From Cryptomeria japonica (lineage: Eukaryota; Streptophyta; Pinopsida; Cupressales; Cupressaceae): a DNA stretch of 64,000 bases. Position numbers and translations under genes: made by a program. The stretch lies in assembly GCF_030272615.1 (NCBI RefSeq), contig NC_081415.1:106095796-106159795 (forward strand), given 5' to 3'. Positions 23,011-34,822 of the stretch are shown here, piece by piece. Within the stretch, counting starts at the first letter, position 1. The number at the start of each line of letters is the position of its first letter. A model generated the notes under the pieces. It worked only from the letters and a program-made list of their open reading frames with translations. It made no database searches and was not told where the DNA came from.

Positions 23011-24017
23011 AAAATGATATGCAACTAAATGCAATTATAAAATGATATGCAACTAAATGATCATGTTAATTATATTGTTGTCATTCCCGTTTAGTCACTT
23101 GTTTGTGCTCTTTTTGTCATCATTGAGCTTTTGATATGTTGAAAGTTAATACAAGCATTATGGTATGATTAAGCCATAATGACCTAAGTAAAACTTACAT
23201 GGATGTTTGATATTGCAAGATGGCACAAGCATCAAGGTATAATTGAACCAAGATGACTTGAGTGTTGCTTGCGTGAAATAGACAAGAGTTAACCATTTGT
23301 ATGTGAAAAGTGGAAAATATCTTCAATGATATGTTTCCAATCATGTCTCAAGACAAATTTGCACCATATGAATGATCACCTCACAGATAGAAAACCAAAG
23401 AAAATATTAGATTCCTTCGTTGTTTCTCTGGCTCAATGCATCCTTGAGTAGCTCTAGAGATCTAATGATTCAAAAATAAAGATACAAAATAGTCAAAACT
23501 TCATGCTGAATGTAAACAAATCATAATTCATAAAAATTATCCATTGTGTGCGTGTTTGAGTTGGAGTTAGATAATGATCCTGTTTTCTATTCCAATGAGC
23601 AATTTTGACAATGATTCCCTAGTATGTTGCGATCCTTGTTTGTTGTCTGAATGCTAAAGTGAGAGGAATGTTGCCCCAAACCATGGATATTTATTGATGT
23701 GGATATATGTGTTGATCACCAAGCCATGGTGGGATATGATATGGATAAATGTTTTAGATAATCAGGGACAGTGACTACGCTAAGTATGTCCGGGATAATG
23801 CTGGTGTATAAGTGTTCGATGATGGCTATTAGCTTAGACTAGATGGATCAAATATATGAGTACTAATCGATAGAGGATTTTTTCTCTTACAAATAGCGCC
23901 TATTACCAGATTTTCACTAGTTTTTATTGCACATTTTGATTTATTTTTTATTTTTTTCTATTTTTTTGATTTTTTATTTATTTTTCGTATTTTTGCTTGA
24001 TCCGTGCATTGGACGAC
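23011..24017 (-). other. Gypsy-A region between PMD 3' side and pol stop
   Basis: Non-coding. On the minus strand an A-rich tract (about 23990-23925) directly follows the pol stop. It is followed by CTAGTGAAAATCTGG and AGGCGC near 23895-23925, the same order as in Gypsy-B (61975-62120). Two imperfect 70-bp direct repeats with ACAAGCAT..GGTAT.ATT lie at about 23150-23275. Confidence 0.65.
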
Positions 24018-27000
24018 TCAAGTGTAGAAATTATTTAGATGGATGTTGTTGGTTGGTTCGTCAAGCACATCCCCTTTGGAATTTGACAACTAATATGCTC
24101 TTGATCTGTAGGCTGATATGATGACAAATGGACCCAACCAGTTAGGCTCAAACTTCCCCTTCTTTTCTCGATCTTGCTGATTTCTTGGATTTTTCTTCAG
24201 GATAAGATCACCAATTTTGAAATCTCTTGGGATGAATTTGTGATTATAGCTTCTACACATTTGTTTATGATATTCCTTGAGATGATCATAGGTGCATTCT
24301 CATTTTTCATCAAGAAGTTCTAGTTCCTGCATCTTGTTTACTTGATATTCCTCATCTGGTATGAGGCCCTTCAAAGATACTCAGAGAGAAGGTATTTCTA
24401 CCTCAAGAGGTAGAATTGATTTTGAACCATACACCAATGAATATGGTGTAGCCTCTATAGGTGTGCAGATGCTTGTTCTATAGGCCCAAAGTGTCGGATT
24501 GAGTTGTACATGCCAATCCTTGCCAACATCATTTACTATTTTCTTGAAGATTTTCAGGATTGTTTTGTTTGATGCCTCTTCTTGACCATTCCCCTGTAGG
24601 TAGTATGGTGTGGAGAAGCAATGTTGGATTTTGAATAGTTTGCATAGCTCTCGCACATCTTGATTCTTGAAAGGACATTTGTTATCTATGATGATGGAAC
24701 TAGAAATGCCATAGCTGCAAATGTGATAGTTGAGGATGAATGATGAGATTTGTTTTCCAGTTATGATGGTCATTGGGACTGCTTTGATCCATTTGGTGAA
24801 GTACTCTGTGGCAGGTGATAATGAATTTATGCCCATTTGAAGAGGAAGGATGAATTTTCCCTACCAGATCAAGTCCCCATTGACAGAAAGGCCAAGATGT
24901 GGTGAACAGTTGTAGCTTCTATGCTGGTGCATGGATAAGGTTGTCGTGAATTTGACATTTAAGACATTTCTTAGCAAATTGATAGGACTCTCTTTCCATT
25001 GTCAACCAGTAATATCCCATTCTTAGAAGTTTCTTGGCGAGAGTAGGACCACTTGAATGCATACCATAGATACCTTTATGAAGCTCGTGTAAGGTAGAGC
25101 CAGATTTGTTACGATCGAGGCATCAAAGAAGAGTACCATCTAGATCTCGACGCTAAAGTGTGTTAGTAGTTAAGGTATAGCAAGCAGCTTGCCAGATGAA
25201 GCTACATTTTTTATTGTGAGATAGGTCACGAGGGAGAGTATTGTTTTTGAGATAATCATATATCTTCCCATATAGAGGGGAACCGAAACTGGTTAGGGCA
25301 TAGATGAATTGGAATACAGAATTGTCATAGGCTAGGGAAAAAAATTGCTCTACTAGGAACTCATAATGACTGTTTATCTGGAATTTGCAGCAGTGAAGCG
25401 ATAGTGGCCATTGCATGGACAACTTTATTATCTAATTTTGGAATTTTCCCAAAGGCGATGTGCACAAAGTACTTTTTGAAATCATCCACCATTCTCTTGT
25501 AAGGCATTAGTTTATCATCTTTCATCTGATAGTCATCATTGATCTGGTTGATAACTAATTGAGAATCCCCATAGACTCTAAATTTTATGATTCTTCATTC
25601 CACAACCACCTTGATTCCTATTACCAGAGCTTCATATTCAGCAATGTTGTTGGTGCATGGAAACATCAGTCTATAAGATCTTGGAATTGCGTGCCCCTCT
25701 GGAGTGATGAACAAGATGCTGACACCTGATCGAGGTTGTGTATACGATCCATCAAAGTATAGGGTCCATTCTTTGGGGGTGATAGTGAGTACATCCATGT
25801 CTGGAAATTCCACCTGTAGTGGTTGTTGGTCTGGTAGTGGTGCTTCTACCAGTTGATCTATTATTAGTTGTCCTTTGATAGCCCATCGTTCTATGTACTG
25901 GATATCAAACTCACCAAGAATCATGATCCACTTAGCTAATCTTCCTATGAGAGCTGCCTTACTGAGTAGATATTGAGAGTGCCTCCAATGATACTTTCAT
26001 GGTTGATATATAGAGAATGAGTGGCTTGCCTGCTATCAGAGGTACCAAAACTGGTGGATTCATCAGATATTGTTTGAGTTGCTAGAATGATTCCGCACAC
26101 TTGTCCTCCCATTTGAAAGGTATATTCTTATGAAGTAGATGATTGAATGAGAGACATTTGTCTACTAGCTGAGCGATGAATCATTTGATGGATTGCAACC
26201 ATCCCTGCAGAGATCTAAGTTGGCTGATGTTTTTAGGAGGTGACATCTCCATGATAGCTTGTACCTTTGCTGGATATACTTCGATGCCCTTTTCTGATAC
26301 AATGTAGCCCAACAAATTTCTGGATGTGACCCTAAAGATGCATTTCTTAGGGTTTAGTCTGACCTTGAATTTCTCCCATCGTTGAAATATTTTATTTAAT
26401 ATGCCCAAGTGTTCTACTCAGGTGAATGATTTAGTTAGTAAATCATCCACATAATCCTCCATGAAAGTATGCATCATATCATGGAAGATTATTGTCATGG
26501 CTCTTTGATAAGTTGCACCAACATTTTTCAAGCCAATAGGCATGACGTTCCAACAATACGTTCCCCATGGACAGGTGAATGCAGTTTTATCTTGATCTTC
26601 TAGGGCTATCTTGATTTGATTATAGCCAGAGAAGCCATCCATTAACAATAAAATTGTATGGCCCACTATTAGATCCACAATAATGTTAATGCTTGGAAAA
26701 GGAAAGTCGTCCTTCAAACATGCTTTGTTGACATCCCTAAAGTTTGTGCATATTCTAATACTTCTGTCTAGTTTTGAAACTGGTACAATGTTTGAGATCC
26801 ATTCAGCATAGTCTATAGGTCAGATGAATCCAACATCTAATAACTTCTTTAGTTCTACTTTGACTAGTAATGCCACATGCAGATTCATCTTTCTTAATTT
26901 TTGCTTGACCGGTTTAGCTTCTGGAGCAATGGATAAGTGATGTATGATTATATTTAGATCTACCCCTAGCATGTCAGCATAAGACCAAACAAAATTGATT

Positions 27001-27359
27001 TTCTTTTCCTTGAGGAATTTAATAAAATCTGGTTGTTCTTCTGCTCTGAGTGATTCTTCTAGATGTATGGTTTTGACTGTTGCTTCAGTGTCGATGTTTA
27101 TTGATTGAGTTGGCTCAATCAATATTGGTGACCTTTCTTGATAATGCTTAGGAAGAGTGTCAAGTCTCCCATCTTTAGGTGCCTCAAAAAGGTTTTCACC
27201 TTTAGATACGTCCTTTATTTTTACTTTTTTGTGATCTAATACTGCCATTGACTAGTTTTCACCATTAGATCCGTTGTTTATTTTATTTTTGCGACTAGGA
27301 GACTTGGCAATCCCTTGATTGCAGATATTGTTATTTTGTTCATTGGTAGAGCATGTTTC
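24018..27359 (-). pseudogene. Gypsy-A pol: RT, RNase H, extra RNase H, integrase (decayed)
   Basis: Minus strand from the Copia-3 insertion at 27359 to a stop at 24018-24020. RT has LLMDGFSGYNQI near 26640 and YVDDLL near 26440. The first RNase H is largely deleted: GKPLILYIS (near 26025) runs almost directly into YLLSKAALIGRLAKW (near 25960). The second, Tat-type RNase H follows (WTLYFDGSYTQPRSG near 25775, NNIAEYEAL near 25640). The integrase HHCC zinc region is at about 25090-24950 (LHELHKGIYGMH ... CLKCQ). The integrase core has WGLDLVG, IIIDNKCPF and NGQEEASNK, so all three acidic residues remain. The C-terminal part FKIGDLIL..KFEPNWLGP is at about 24220-24130. Several stops, mainly transitions. 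Identification is secure; not functional. Confidence 0.92.
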
Positions 27360-28898
27360 TGTTGGCATTATGTGAACTGGTATGAGGACATGATGACATT
27401 GTATGTTGTCACTAATGTCAATATACTGCAGAAAAGAGAACCGATATGTTACCAAGAATCAGTATATGTGAGATTCGATATAGCATTGTGAATTGATATA
27501 TGTGCCAAAGTGAAGTGGATGTGAGATTCGGTATAACATTGTGAACCAATATATGTGCCAAAGTGAAGCGGTGTGCTTGTTCAAGGTGAACTGGCATGTG
27601 ATTATGGGAACCGGTACATGGAAGCTTTGTATGACTACCGGTTGGTAGTCTCAACTTCAGGGTTTCTGGTTGAAGTGCTTCAAGCCTGTGTGACTGAACC
27701 GGTGACTTGGTGTGATGTGTTAAGCATTATAATGAAGAACAGATCATGTTGCCACATCAGTATTGTGCACGTGAAGGATCTCGCATGAAGGAGATTGTTC
27801 TTGTCTACCTCAGGAATGTGTGAAGTCTGCAAATGATGAAAATGCGTGATGGGTTATTAGCCACCATGAAAGCAAAGGAGAACGAATGATGGATAATGTC
27901 TTGAGATCAGTTCAAGATAGCTGTATTTAATGCAATATGCTCAATGGTTGGGATTGAACCATTTGAATTGCTTAGCCTAAAATGTTTAGGGTTCAGGGTT
28001 TATGCTACTGACCTATCTATTTCCTATAAGGTTGATGTTGTGTTTCTTTCTAAAGTTTTTGGAAAAAGTTGTGTGTATGTATCCAAGTGAAGAGATACAT
28101 GATTCTTGCCAGACCAGAGGAAAGAAGTGATAAATGTAGAGTGTAAGTGTAGAAGGTGAAGAGGAGCTAAAGCGGATCTGCATTGGCATTAAGTGTTGTT
28201 ACCAAATCTTTGTAATACCTGTTGATCTCTAACCACTTCAATAGTTGAGAAATCCCTTAACAGGGTAGCTTTAACCAGCTTACAGTAAGTCCTTTGATAG
28301 GGTGACTCAAAACCATTGAGTTCTTGAAATCCTCTAACAAGGTAACCTTTAATAGGGTTTAACCCTTAACGGGGTACTTTAGCCATCCCTTAACCGGGTG
28401 ATCCCTAACAAGATCAGTTCCTAACAGAACCTATTATATCAGTCTTTAACCGGACAAGGCTCTTAACAGAGCAGACTTCTAAAGAGTTCATAAAATAGCT
28501 TGTGGGTATTCATCCCCACCGTGGTTTTTCCCAGTTGGGTTTCCACGTGAAAAATCTATGTGTCATGTGTGATGATTTTCATGTGATGGTTTAAGTGATT
28601 TGTGTCTGAAGGTAAATCATGCTGATTTAGTTGTTTATATATTTTGATGATTGATTACTTGTTCATGCACTAGGGTGAAATGGAAACAAAGTATTAGATT
28701 GTATGAAAAGATAAGTGTCAACCGGTTAATGCTTGTCATTCTTAGCTTTATCGATTGCACTCCATTTCAAACCAGTGTTAGTGTTCATTTGTAGTGTTTA
28801 CTGTCTAACCAATTTGAGGAAAGTGTTTTTGCCTATACTGATTCACCCCCCCGCTCTCAGTACTGATTTGGTACTAATTGTTCATCATTGAGTTATCA
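27360..28898 (+). repeat. 5' LTR of Copia-3
   Basis: TGTTGGCATTATG...GAGTTATCA. It holds a tandem duplication of about 75 bp (GTGAGATTCGGTATAACATT unit, 27470-27570), many ACCGGT-type sites or their decay products, and an array of CCTTAAC.GGGT-like words at about 28240-28460. TTCACCCCCCCGCTCTCAGT lies near the end. Followed by the primer-binding site. Confidence 0.95.
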
Positions 28899-28900
28899 AT

Positions 28901-28912
28901 TGGTATCAGAGC
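28901..28912 (+). other. Primer-binding site of Copia-3
   Basis: TGGTATCAGAGC, a perfect match to the canonical copia site complementary to initiator tRNA-Met, two bases after the 5' LTR. Confidence 0.95.
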
Positions 28913-28969
28913 ATCCTCCAGGTCCTCTGTGTTGTAAGCTTAACCGCTTGAGGGAAAGATCCTATTGTA

Positions 28970-31900
28970 ATGATGAAGACGGAAGGTCTAAAGTTCAACA
29001 AAGAGAATTTCAATATATGGAAAGATAGAATGAAGATATAGATAAAAAGCATGGGTGCTCAACACTGGAGCTATGTTGAGAATGCTTATGTCTCTCCTAC
29101 CAGTACTCTCACCGATGATCAAAAGAGAGAAATACAAGAGAATGGGCAAGTCATGGAAGCCCTAATTAGTAGTTTATCTAACATTGAGTTTATTCATGTC
29201 CAAGATAAAGTAAATCCCAAAGAAGTATGGTATACTCTTGAAAATATCTATGGCGGTGATGAGCATGTAAAACAAGCTAAGGAGGAAAGCCTTAGAGGGA
29301 AGTTTGAATACATGTGGATGGTTGAAGGTAAGACCATTCAATAGTATGGAATAAGAATTGAAACTATTGTTAGAGATATCAAGAGTTCAGGTGGTAAAAT
29401 GGAAGATTCCACTGTGGTAAGAAAAGTTTTGAGATCCTTATTACCAGTCTATGCAATAAGGGTTACTGCTATTCAGGACTTGAGATCAATAGACAAGACT
29501 AAGGTATCCCTTGACTCCATCATTGCAAAGTTGATAGCCTATGATCTAAATAGTTTTGATGGCAGTGTTCAAAAGACTGAATCAGTTTTTAAAGCCTCTA
29601 TTGTATCATCCAGAAAAGGAAAAGAAGCAAGCACTAGTGGTGAACCAAAATAGAGCAAAGAAATGGATGATGAGGAGATTCTGATGGAATTTGAAGCTCT
29701 TCTTGCTAGGAAACTTCCCAAAGGAACTGGTAAATGCAGAGGTAAGCTCCCTTTGAAATGCTTTTCTTGTAACCATATAGGACATATTTCTATAAACTGT
29801 CCTAATGGTGACATCAAGGACAAACTAGAAAGGTTCAAGAAATTCAAAGGAGGAAATCAGAGAAACTATTTTGTGGCAATCAATGAAGGTGTCACACATG
29901 AGGAATCAGAAGATGAAGAAAATGAAGATATTGTGTTTGTTGTTGTCAAGGAGGATGTGTTGGAAAAGAAGGCTCTTGTCTCCCACTTTGATAATTCCAA
30001 TGAGTGGATTATTGAAAGTGGTTGTTCTCACCATATGACTGGTGATCGGATTAAGTTTCTATCCTTGGAAGAGTATGATGGTGGTGTGGTTCACTTTGGT
30101 AATGATGCACCATGTATGGTCAAAGGTAGAGGGTCCATCTCTCTAAATGGAAAGAGTATTGTTGACAATATGTATTGGGTTGATGGTCTTAGACACAACC
30201 TTTTGAGTGTTGCCCAGCTGAATGATAGTGGTCTCACTCTAGAATTGAAGAATGGAGTGTGCAGAATCAAAGAATGGTGACGTGCTGGCCACTGGCATGT
30301 AGACCAAAGGTAACTTATTTCAATTGAATGCAAATATCAGTACGTGTCTCATGGCCAAGTTTGATGATAGCTGGATATGGCATAGGAGACTCTGCCATGT
30401 AAACTTTGATAACATTGTGAAGGCCCGTTAGATCAAGGCAGTTAGAGGGTTGCCAGTGCTGAGCAAACTGGAAAATACCTTGTGCAGAGAGTGTCAACTA
30501 GGGAAAATATCTTCCTCAATTTTTAAAGGTAAATCTTTCTCATCAGACACTTTACTTGATCTTGTGCATACTGATTTGTGTGGTCCTATGAAAACTAGGA
30601 GTGTGCAGGGTGATAGGTACTTCATGATTCTCACTAATGACTACTCAAGAATGATGTGGGTCACATTCTTGAAAGATAAGTCTGAAGCTTTTGGAAAGTT
30701 CAAAGCTTTCAAAGCATTAGTGGAGAAAGAAAGTGGTAAAAGGATCAAGTGCCTAAGAACTGATCAAGGAGGGGAATTCACTTCCAATGAATTCAACAAG
30801 TATTGTGAGGAACGTGGCATCAAGAGGTAACTATTTGCCCCCCGGACTCCACAATAGAATGGCTTAGCAGAGAGGAATAACCAGACTTTGGTCAAAGCAG
30901 CAAGAACATTGTTGATCCAAGGAAAGGTAGCTCACACCTTTTGGAGAGAAGCGGTGAGCACTGCCCTATACACAATGAACCAGGTACTCATCAAGAAAGG
31001 AAAAGATAAGACTCCTTATGAGTATTGGATTGGTAAGACACCTGTGGTAAGCTACTTTAGAATGTTTGGTAGCAAATGTTATATGAAGAGGAGTGAACAT
31101 CAAAGAAAGTTTGATGCAAAATGTGATGAAGGAATATTCCTAGGATATTCCACCAAGAGCAAAGCTCTCAAATGTTTTAGCAATAGGACTCAGAGAATTG
31201 TGGAAAGCGTCAATGTTAGAGTTGATGAAAAATCTAGAAAACCTAAGGAAACTAGTAGTAAGTAAGTAAGAGATGAACCGGTAGTAACCTTCTGGGAACT
31301 GGTTGCTAATCAGCCAAGTACCAGTAATAGTGTTCCTTCACCGGTAAATGTTGATGCTGATGAAGATGAGGATGAAGAAGAAAAGCATGAGGAATCAGTC
31401 AAGACCATTCCTTGATATGCCAAACTGAATCATGATCCAAAGCAGATCATAGGAGACAAGGATGCAAGAATCCTTACAAGAAGAAAGGTTAGAGAAAATT
31501 CTTGTATGATCTCTAAATTTGAGCCTAAATCATTCAAAGAGACACATAAAGATGAAGATTGGATCAAGGCAATGGAGGAGGAACTTGACTAGATATAGAA
31601 GAATGGCACATGGTCTTTGGTACCTAGACTAGAGCATAAAAATGTCATTGGTACCAAATGGGTTCTTAGAAACAAACTGAATGAGGATGGCACAGTGATA
31701 AGAAACAAAGCTAGACTAGTACATAAAGGATATGCTCAAGAAGAAGGAGAAGACTATAAAGAAACCTTTGCTCCAGTAGCTAGATTGGAAGGAGTTCGTA
31801 TGCTTCTTGCATATGCAACTTTTAAAGGATTCAAAGTATATCAAATGGATGTAAAATCTGCATTTCTAAATGGAGTACTTGAAGAGGAGATGTATATAGA

Positions 31901-33044
31901 GAAACTAGATGGGTTTTCCCTATCTGAAGACAGTGACATGGTGTGTAGGCTACATAAAGCCTTATATGGTCTAAAGTAGGCACCTAGACCATGGTATGAA
32001 TGTCTGCACTCCCATCTACTGAATATTGGATTTAAGAGAACAAGCAAAGATAGAAATATCTGCTTGAAATCTGAAGGAGATTAGATCCTGATCTATGAGG
32101 TATTTGTTGATGACATTATCTTTGGTGGAGATGACAAGATGAGTCATGAGTTTGTAGATGAGATGAAGAAGGGGTTTCAGATGTCACTCATAGGGGAAAT
32201 TAAGTTCTTCATTGGACTACAGATTCAATAGATGAAAGATGGAATCTTTATCACTCAATCCAAGTATGTCAAAGAGGTGTTAAAGACCTTTGGCATGGAA
32301 GATAGCAAATTGGTTGGTACACCGATGGTGACCGGTTGTAAACTATCCAAAGAAGATGACTTAGCATTGGTTGATAAGAAGGAATACTGATCAATGACTG
32401 GTAAGAGGCATTATGTAGTCAATAGCAAACTAGATATTGCACATGTAGTTGGCATTACTGCAATGTTCCAAAAAAGTCCAAGAGAATCCCACTTGGTTGC
32501 AGTCAAGCGGATTCTTAGGTATCTGAAGGGAACTATTGATTATAGATTGTGGTATCCATACAACAAGGATTTCAATTTGAATGTATTCAGATATGTTGAT
32601 TGGGTAGGTAATGTGGACGACCAGAAGAGCACAACCGGTGGTGCATTCTTTCTTGGTGGTAGACTGGTCTCATGGAAGAGTAAGAAGTAGAGTTATATCT
32701 CTCAGTCTACAGTGGAAGCAGAGTATGTTGCAGCTTTCATGAACTGCACTCAGACAATTTGGATGAAGTATGTATTAAATGGCTTCAAAGTTCCTGTATC
32801 TGAACCAGTAAGTATATTCTGTGACAATACTAATGCAATTAACATCTCCAAGAATCCAGTTTTACATTATAGAACCAAACACTTTGAGCTTAAGTATCAT
32901 TTCTTGAGAGAAAAGGTTCAGAAAAAAGAGATTGCACTCGAACATGTTTCCAGTAAGGAGTAGTTAGCAAACATATTCACCAAGCCTCTCCCAAAGGCTA
33001 CATTTATGTACTTAAGAGGTGAATTAGGGGTGTTGCCCCTTTAG
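28970..33044 (+). pseudogene. Copia-3 gag-pol polyprotein, decayed
   Basis: Starts at tandem ATGs (28970, 28973; MMKTEGLKFNKENF) and ends at a stop at 33042-33044. Gag is at 28970-29650 (VMEALISSLSNIEF, VRKVLRSLLPVYAIRVTAIQ). An intact knuckle CFSCNHIGHISINC is near 29758-29800. The protease carries ESGCSHHMTGD near 30016. The pre-integrase WHRRLCHVNFDN is near 30380. In the integrase [17 protein letters not shown] and NGLAERNN keep all three acidic residues. RT has KLHK..YGLK and FVDDIIFGG near 32105. RNase H has RYVDWVGNVDDQKST and NIFTKPLP. One frame change near 30270 and more than a dozen stops, nearly all TAG or TAA where Gln is expected or TGA where Arg is expected. Catalytic residues are better preserved than in Copia-2. 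Confidence 0.95.
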
Positions 33045-33285
33045 GAGGTGAACTAAAAGTATATGCTCCACATCAGTCAAGTATTGCATAGTCATTTTTT
33101 TGAGGATTGATGTGTTGAAGGATGCTACTCCTCAAGGGGAGTAGCATAATGGAATGGGGAAGCTTGTGCCTCCACTTTGGCATTGTTGTCAAAGGGGGAG
33201 AAGAAGTGAAGCTGAGAGAAGATATCTGCAGAAAATGTGGGAGAAGATATCTTTGTATATTGCCATCAATGCCAAAGGGGGAGAT
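33045..33285 (+). other. Copia-3 3' untranslated region and polypurine tract
   Basis: Short non-coding stretch with AAAGGGGGAGA near 33193 and AAAGGGGGAGAT at 33274-33285, the latter touching the 3' LTR. The duplicated tract resembles the arrangement in Copia-1 and Copia-2. Confidence 0.85.
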
Positions 33286-34822
33286 TGTTGGCATTATGTG
33301 AACCGGTATGAGGACATGATGACATTGTATGTTGTCATTGATGTCATTATGATGTAGAAAAGAGAACCGGCATGTTACCAAGAATCGGTATATGTGAGAT
33401 TTGGTATAACATTGTGAACCGATATATGTGCCAAAGTGAAGCAGATGTGAGATTCGGTATAACATTGTGAACCGGTATATGTGCCAAAGTGAAGTGATGT
33501 GCTTGTTCAAGGTGAACCGACATGTGATTATGGGAACCGGTACATGGAAGCTTTCTATGACTACCGGTTGGTAGTCTCAACTTCAGGGTTTCCAATTGAA
33601 GTTCTTCAAGCATGTGTGACTCAACTGGTGACTTGGTGTGATGTGTTAAGCATTGTAACGAAGAACAGATCATGTTACCACATCAGTATTGTGCGCGTGA
33701 AGGATCTTGCATGAAGGAGATTGTTCTTGTCTACCTCAGGAATGTCTGAAGTCTGCAAATGGTGAAAATGCATGATGGGTTATCAGCCGCCATGAAAGCG
33801 ATGGAGAACGAATGATGGAGAATGTCTTGAGATCAGTTCAAGATGGTTGCATTTAATGCAATATTCTCAACGGTCAGGATTGAACCGTTTGAATTGCTTA
33901 ACCCAAAAATTTTAGGGTTCAGGGTTTATGCTACGGACCTATTTGTTTCCTATAAGCTCAATGTTGTGTTTCTTTCTGAAGTTGTTGGCAAAAGTTGTGT
34001 GCATGTATCCAAGTGAAGAGATACATGATTCTTGCCAGACCAGAGGAAAGAAGTGATACCTGCAGAGTGTAAGTATAGAAGGTGAAGAGGAGCTAAAGCG
34101 AATCTGCATTGGTATTAAGTGTTGTTACCAGATCTTTGTAATACCTGTTGATCTCTAACCACTTCAACAGTTGAGAAATCCCTTAACAGGGTAGCTTTAA
34201 TCAGCTTATAGTAAATCCTTTGATAGGGTGACTCAAAACCATTGAGTTCTTGAAATCCTCTAACAAGGTAACTTTTAACAGGGTTTAACCCTTAACCTGG
34301 TATTCTAGCCATCCCTTAACCAGGTGATCCCTAATAGGATCGGTTCCTAACAGAACCTATTGTATTAGTCTTTAACCAAACAAGGCTCCTAATAGAGAAA
34401 ACTTCTAAAGAGTTCATAAAACAACTTGTGGGTATTCATCCCCACCGTGGTTTTTCCCAGTTGGGTTTCCACGTGAAAAATCTGTATGTCATGTGTGATG
34501 ATTTTCATGTGATGGTTTAAGTGATTTGTGTCTGAAGGTAAATCATGTTGATTTAGTTGTTTATATATTTTGATGATTGATTACCTGTTCATGCACTAGG
34601 GTGAAATGGAAACAAAGTATTAGATTGTATGAAAAGATAAGTGTCAACCGGTTAATGCTTGTCATTCTTAGCTTTACCAGTTGCACTCTGTTTCAAAATG
34701 GTGTTAGTGTTCATTTGCAGTGTTTACTATCTAACCGGTTTGAGGAAAGTGTTTTTGCCTATACTGATTCACCCCCCCTCTTAGTACCGATTTGGTACTA
34801 ACTATTCATCATTGAGTTATCA
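33286..34822 (+). repeat. 3' LTR of Copia-3
   Basis: 1,537 bp, TGTTGG...GAGTTATCA followed by target duplication GTTTC. It has the same internal tandem unit and the same CCTTAAC.GGGT array (34180-34400) as the 5' LTR. It generally keeps more CCGG sites than the 5' LTR, for example ACCGG at 33301-33305, where the 5' copy reads ACTGG. Confidence 0.95.

Larger units (their letters stand above)
27360..34822 (+). mobile_element. Copia-3: complete Ty1/copia element nested in Gypsy-A
   Basis: 7,463 bp with LTRs of 1,539 and 1,537 bp, primer site, gag-pol, polypurine tract and perfect target duplication GTTTC at 27355-27359 and 34823-34827. It lies opposite to Gypsy-A. The host reading frame on the minus strand continues across the insertion (SVNPET right of it, ETCSTNEQ left of it), which shows it landed in a then-open pol spacer. 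In the first 430 bp the LTRs differ at about 36 sites, of which about 30 are transitions. Confidence 0.97.

Noticed and set aside
22720-23034. 104-codon minus-strand ORF
   Set aside because: Reading of the minisatellite 3' of the PMD gene (Ile/His/Ser runs).
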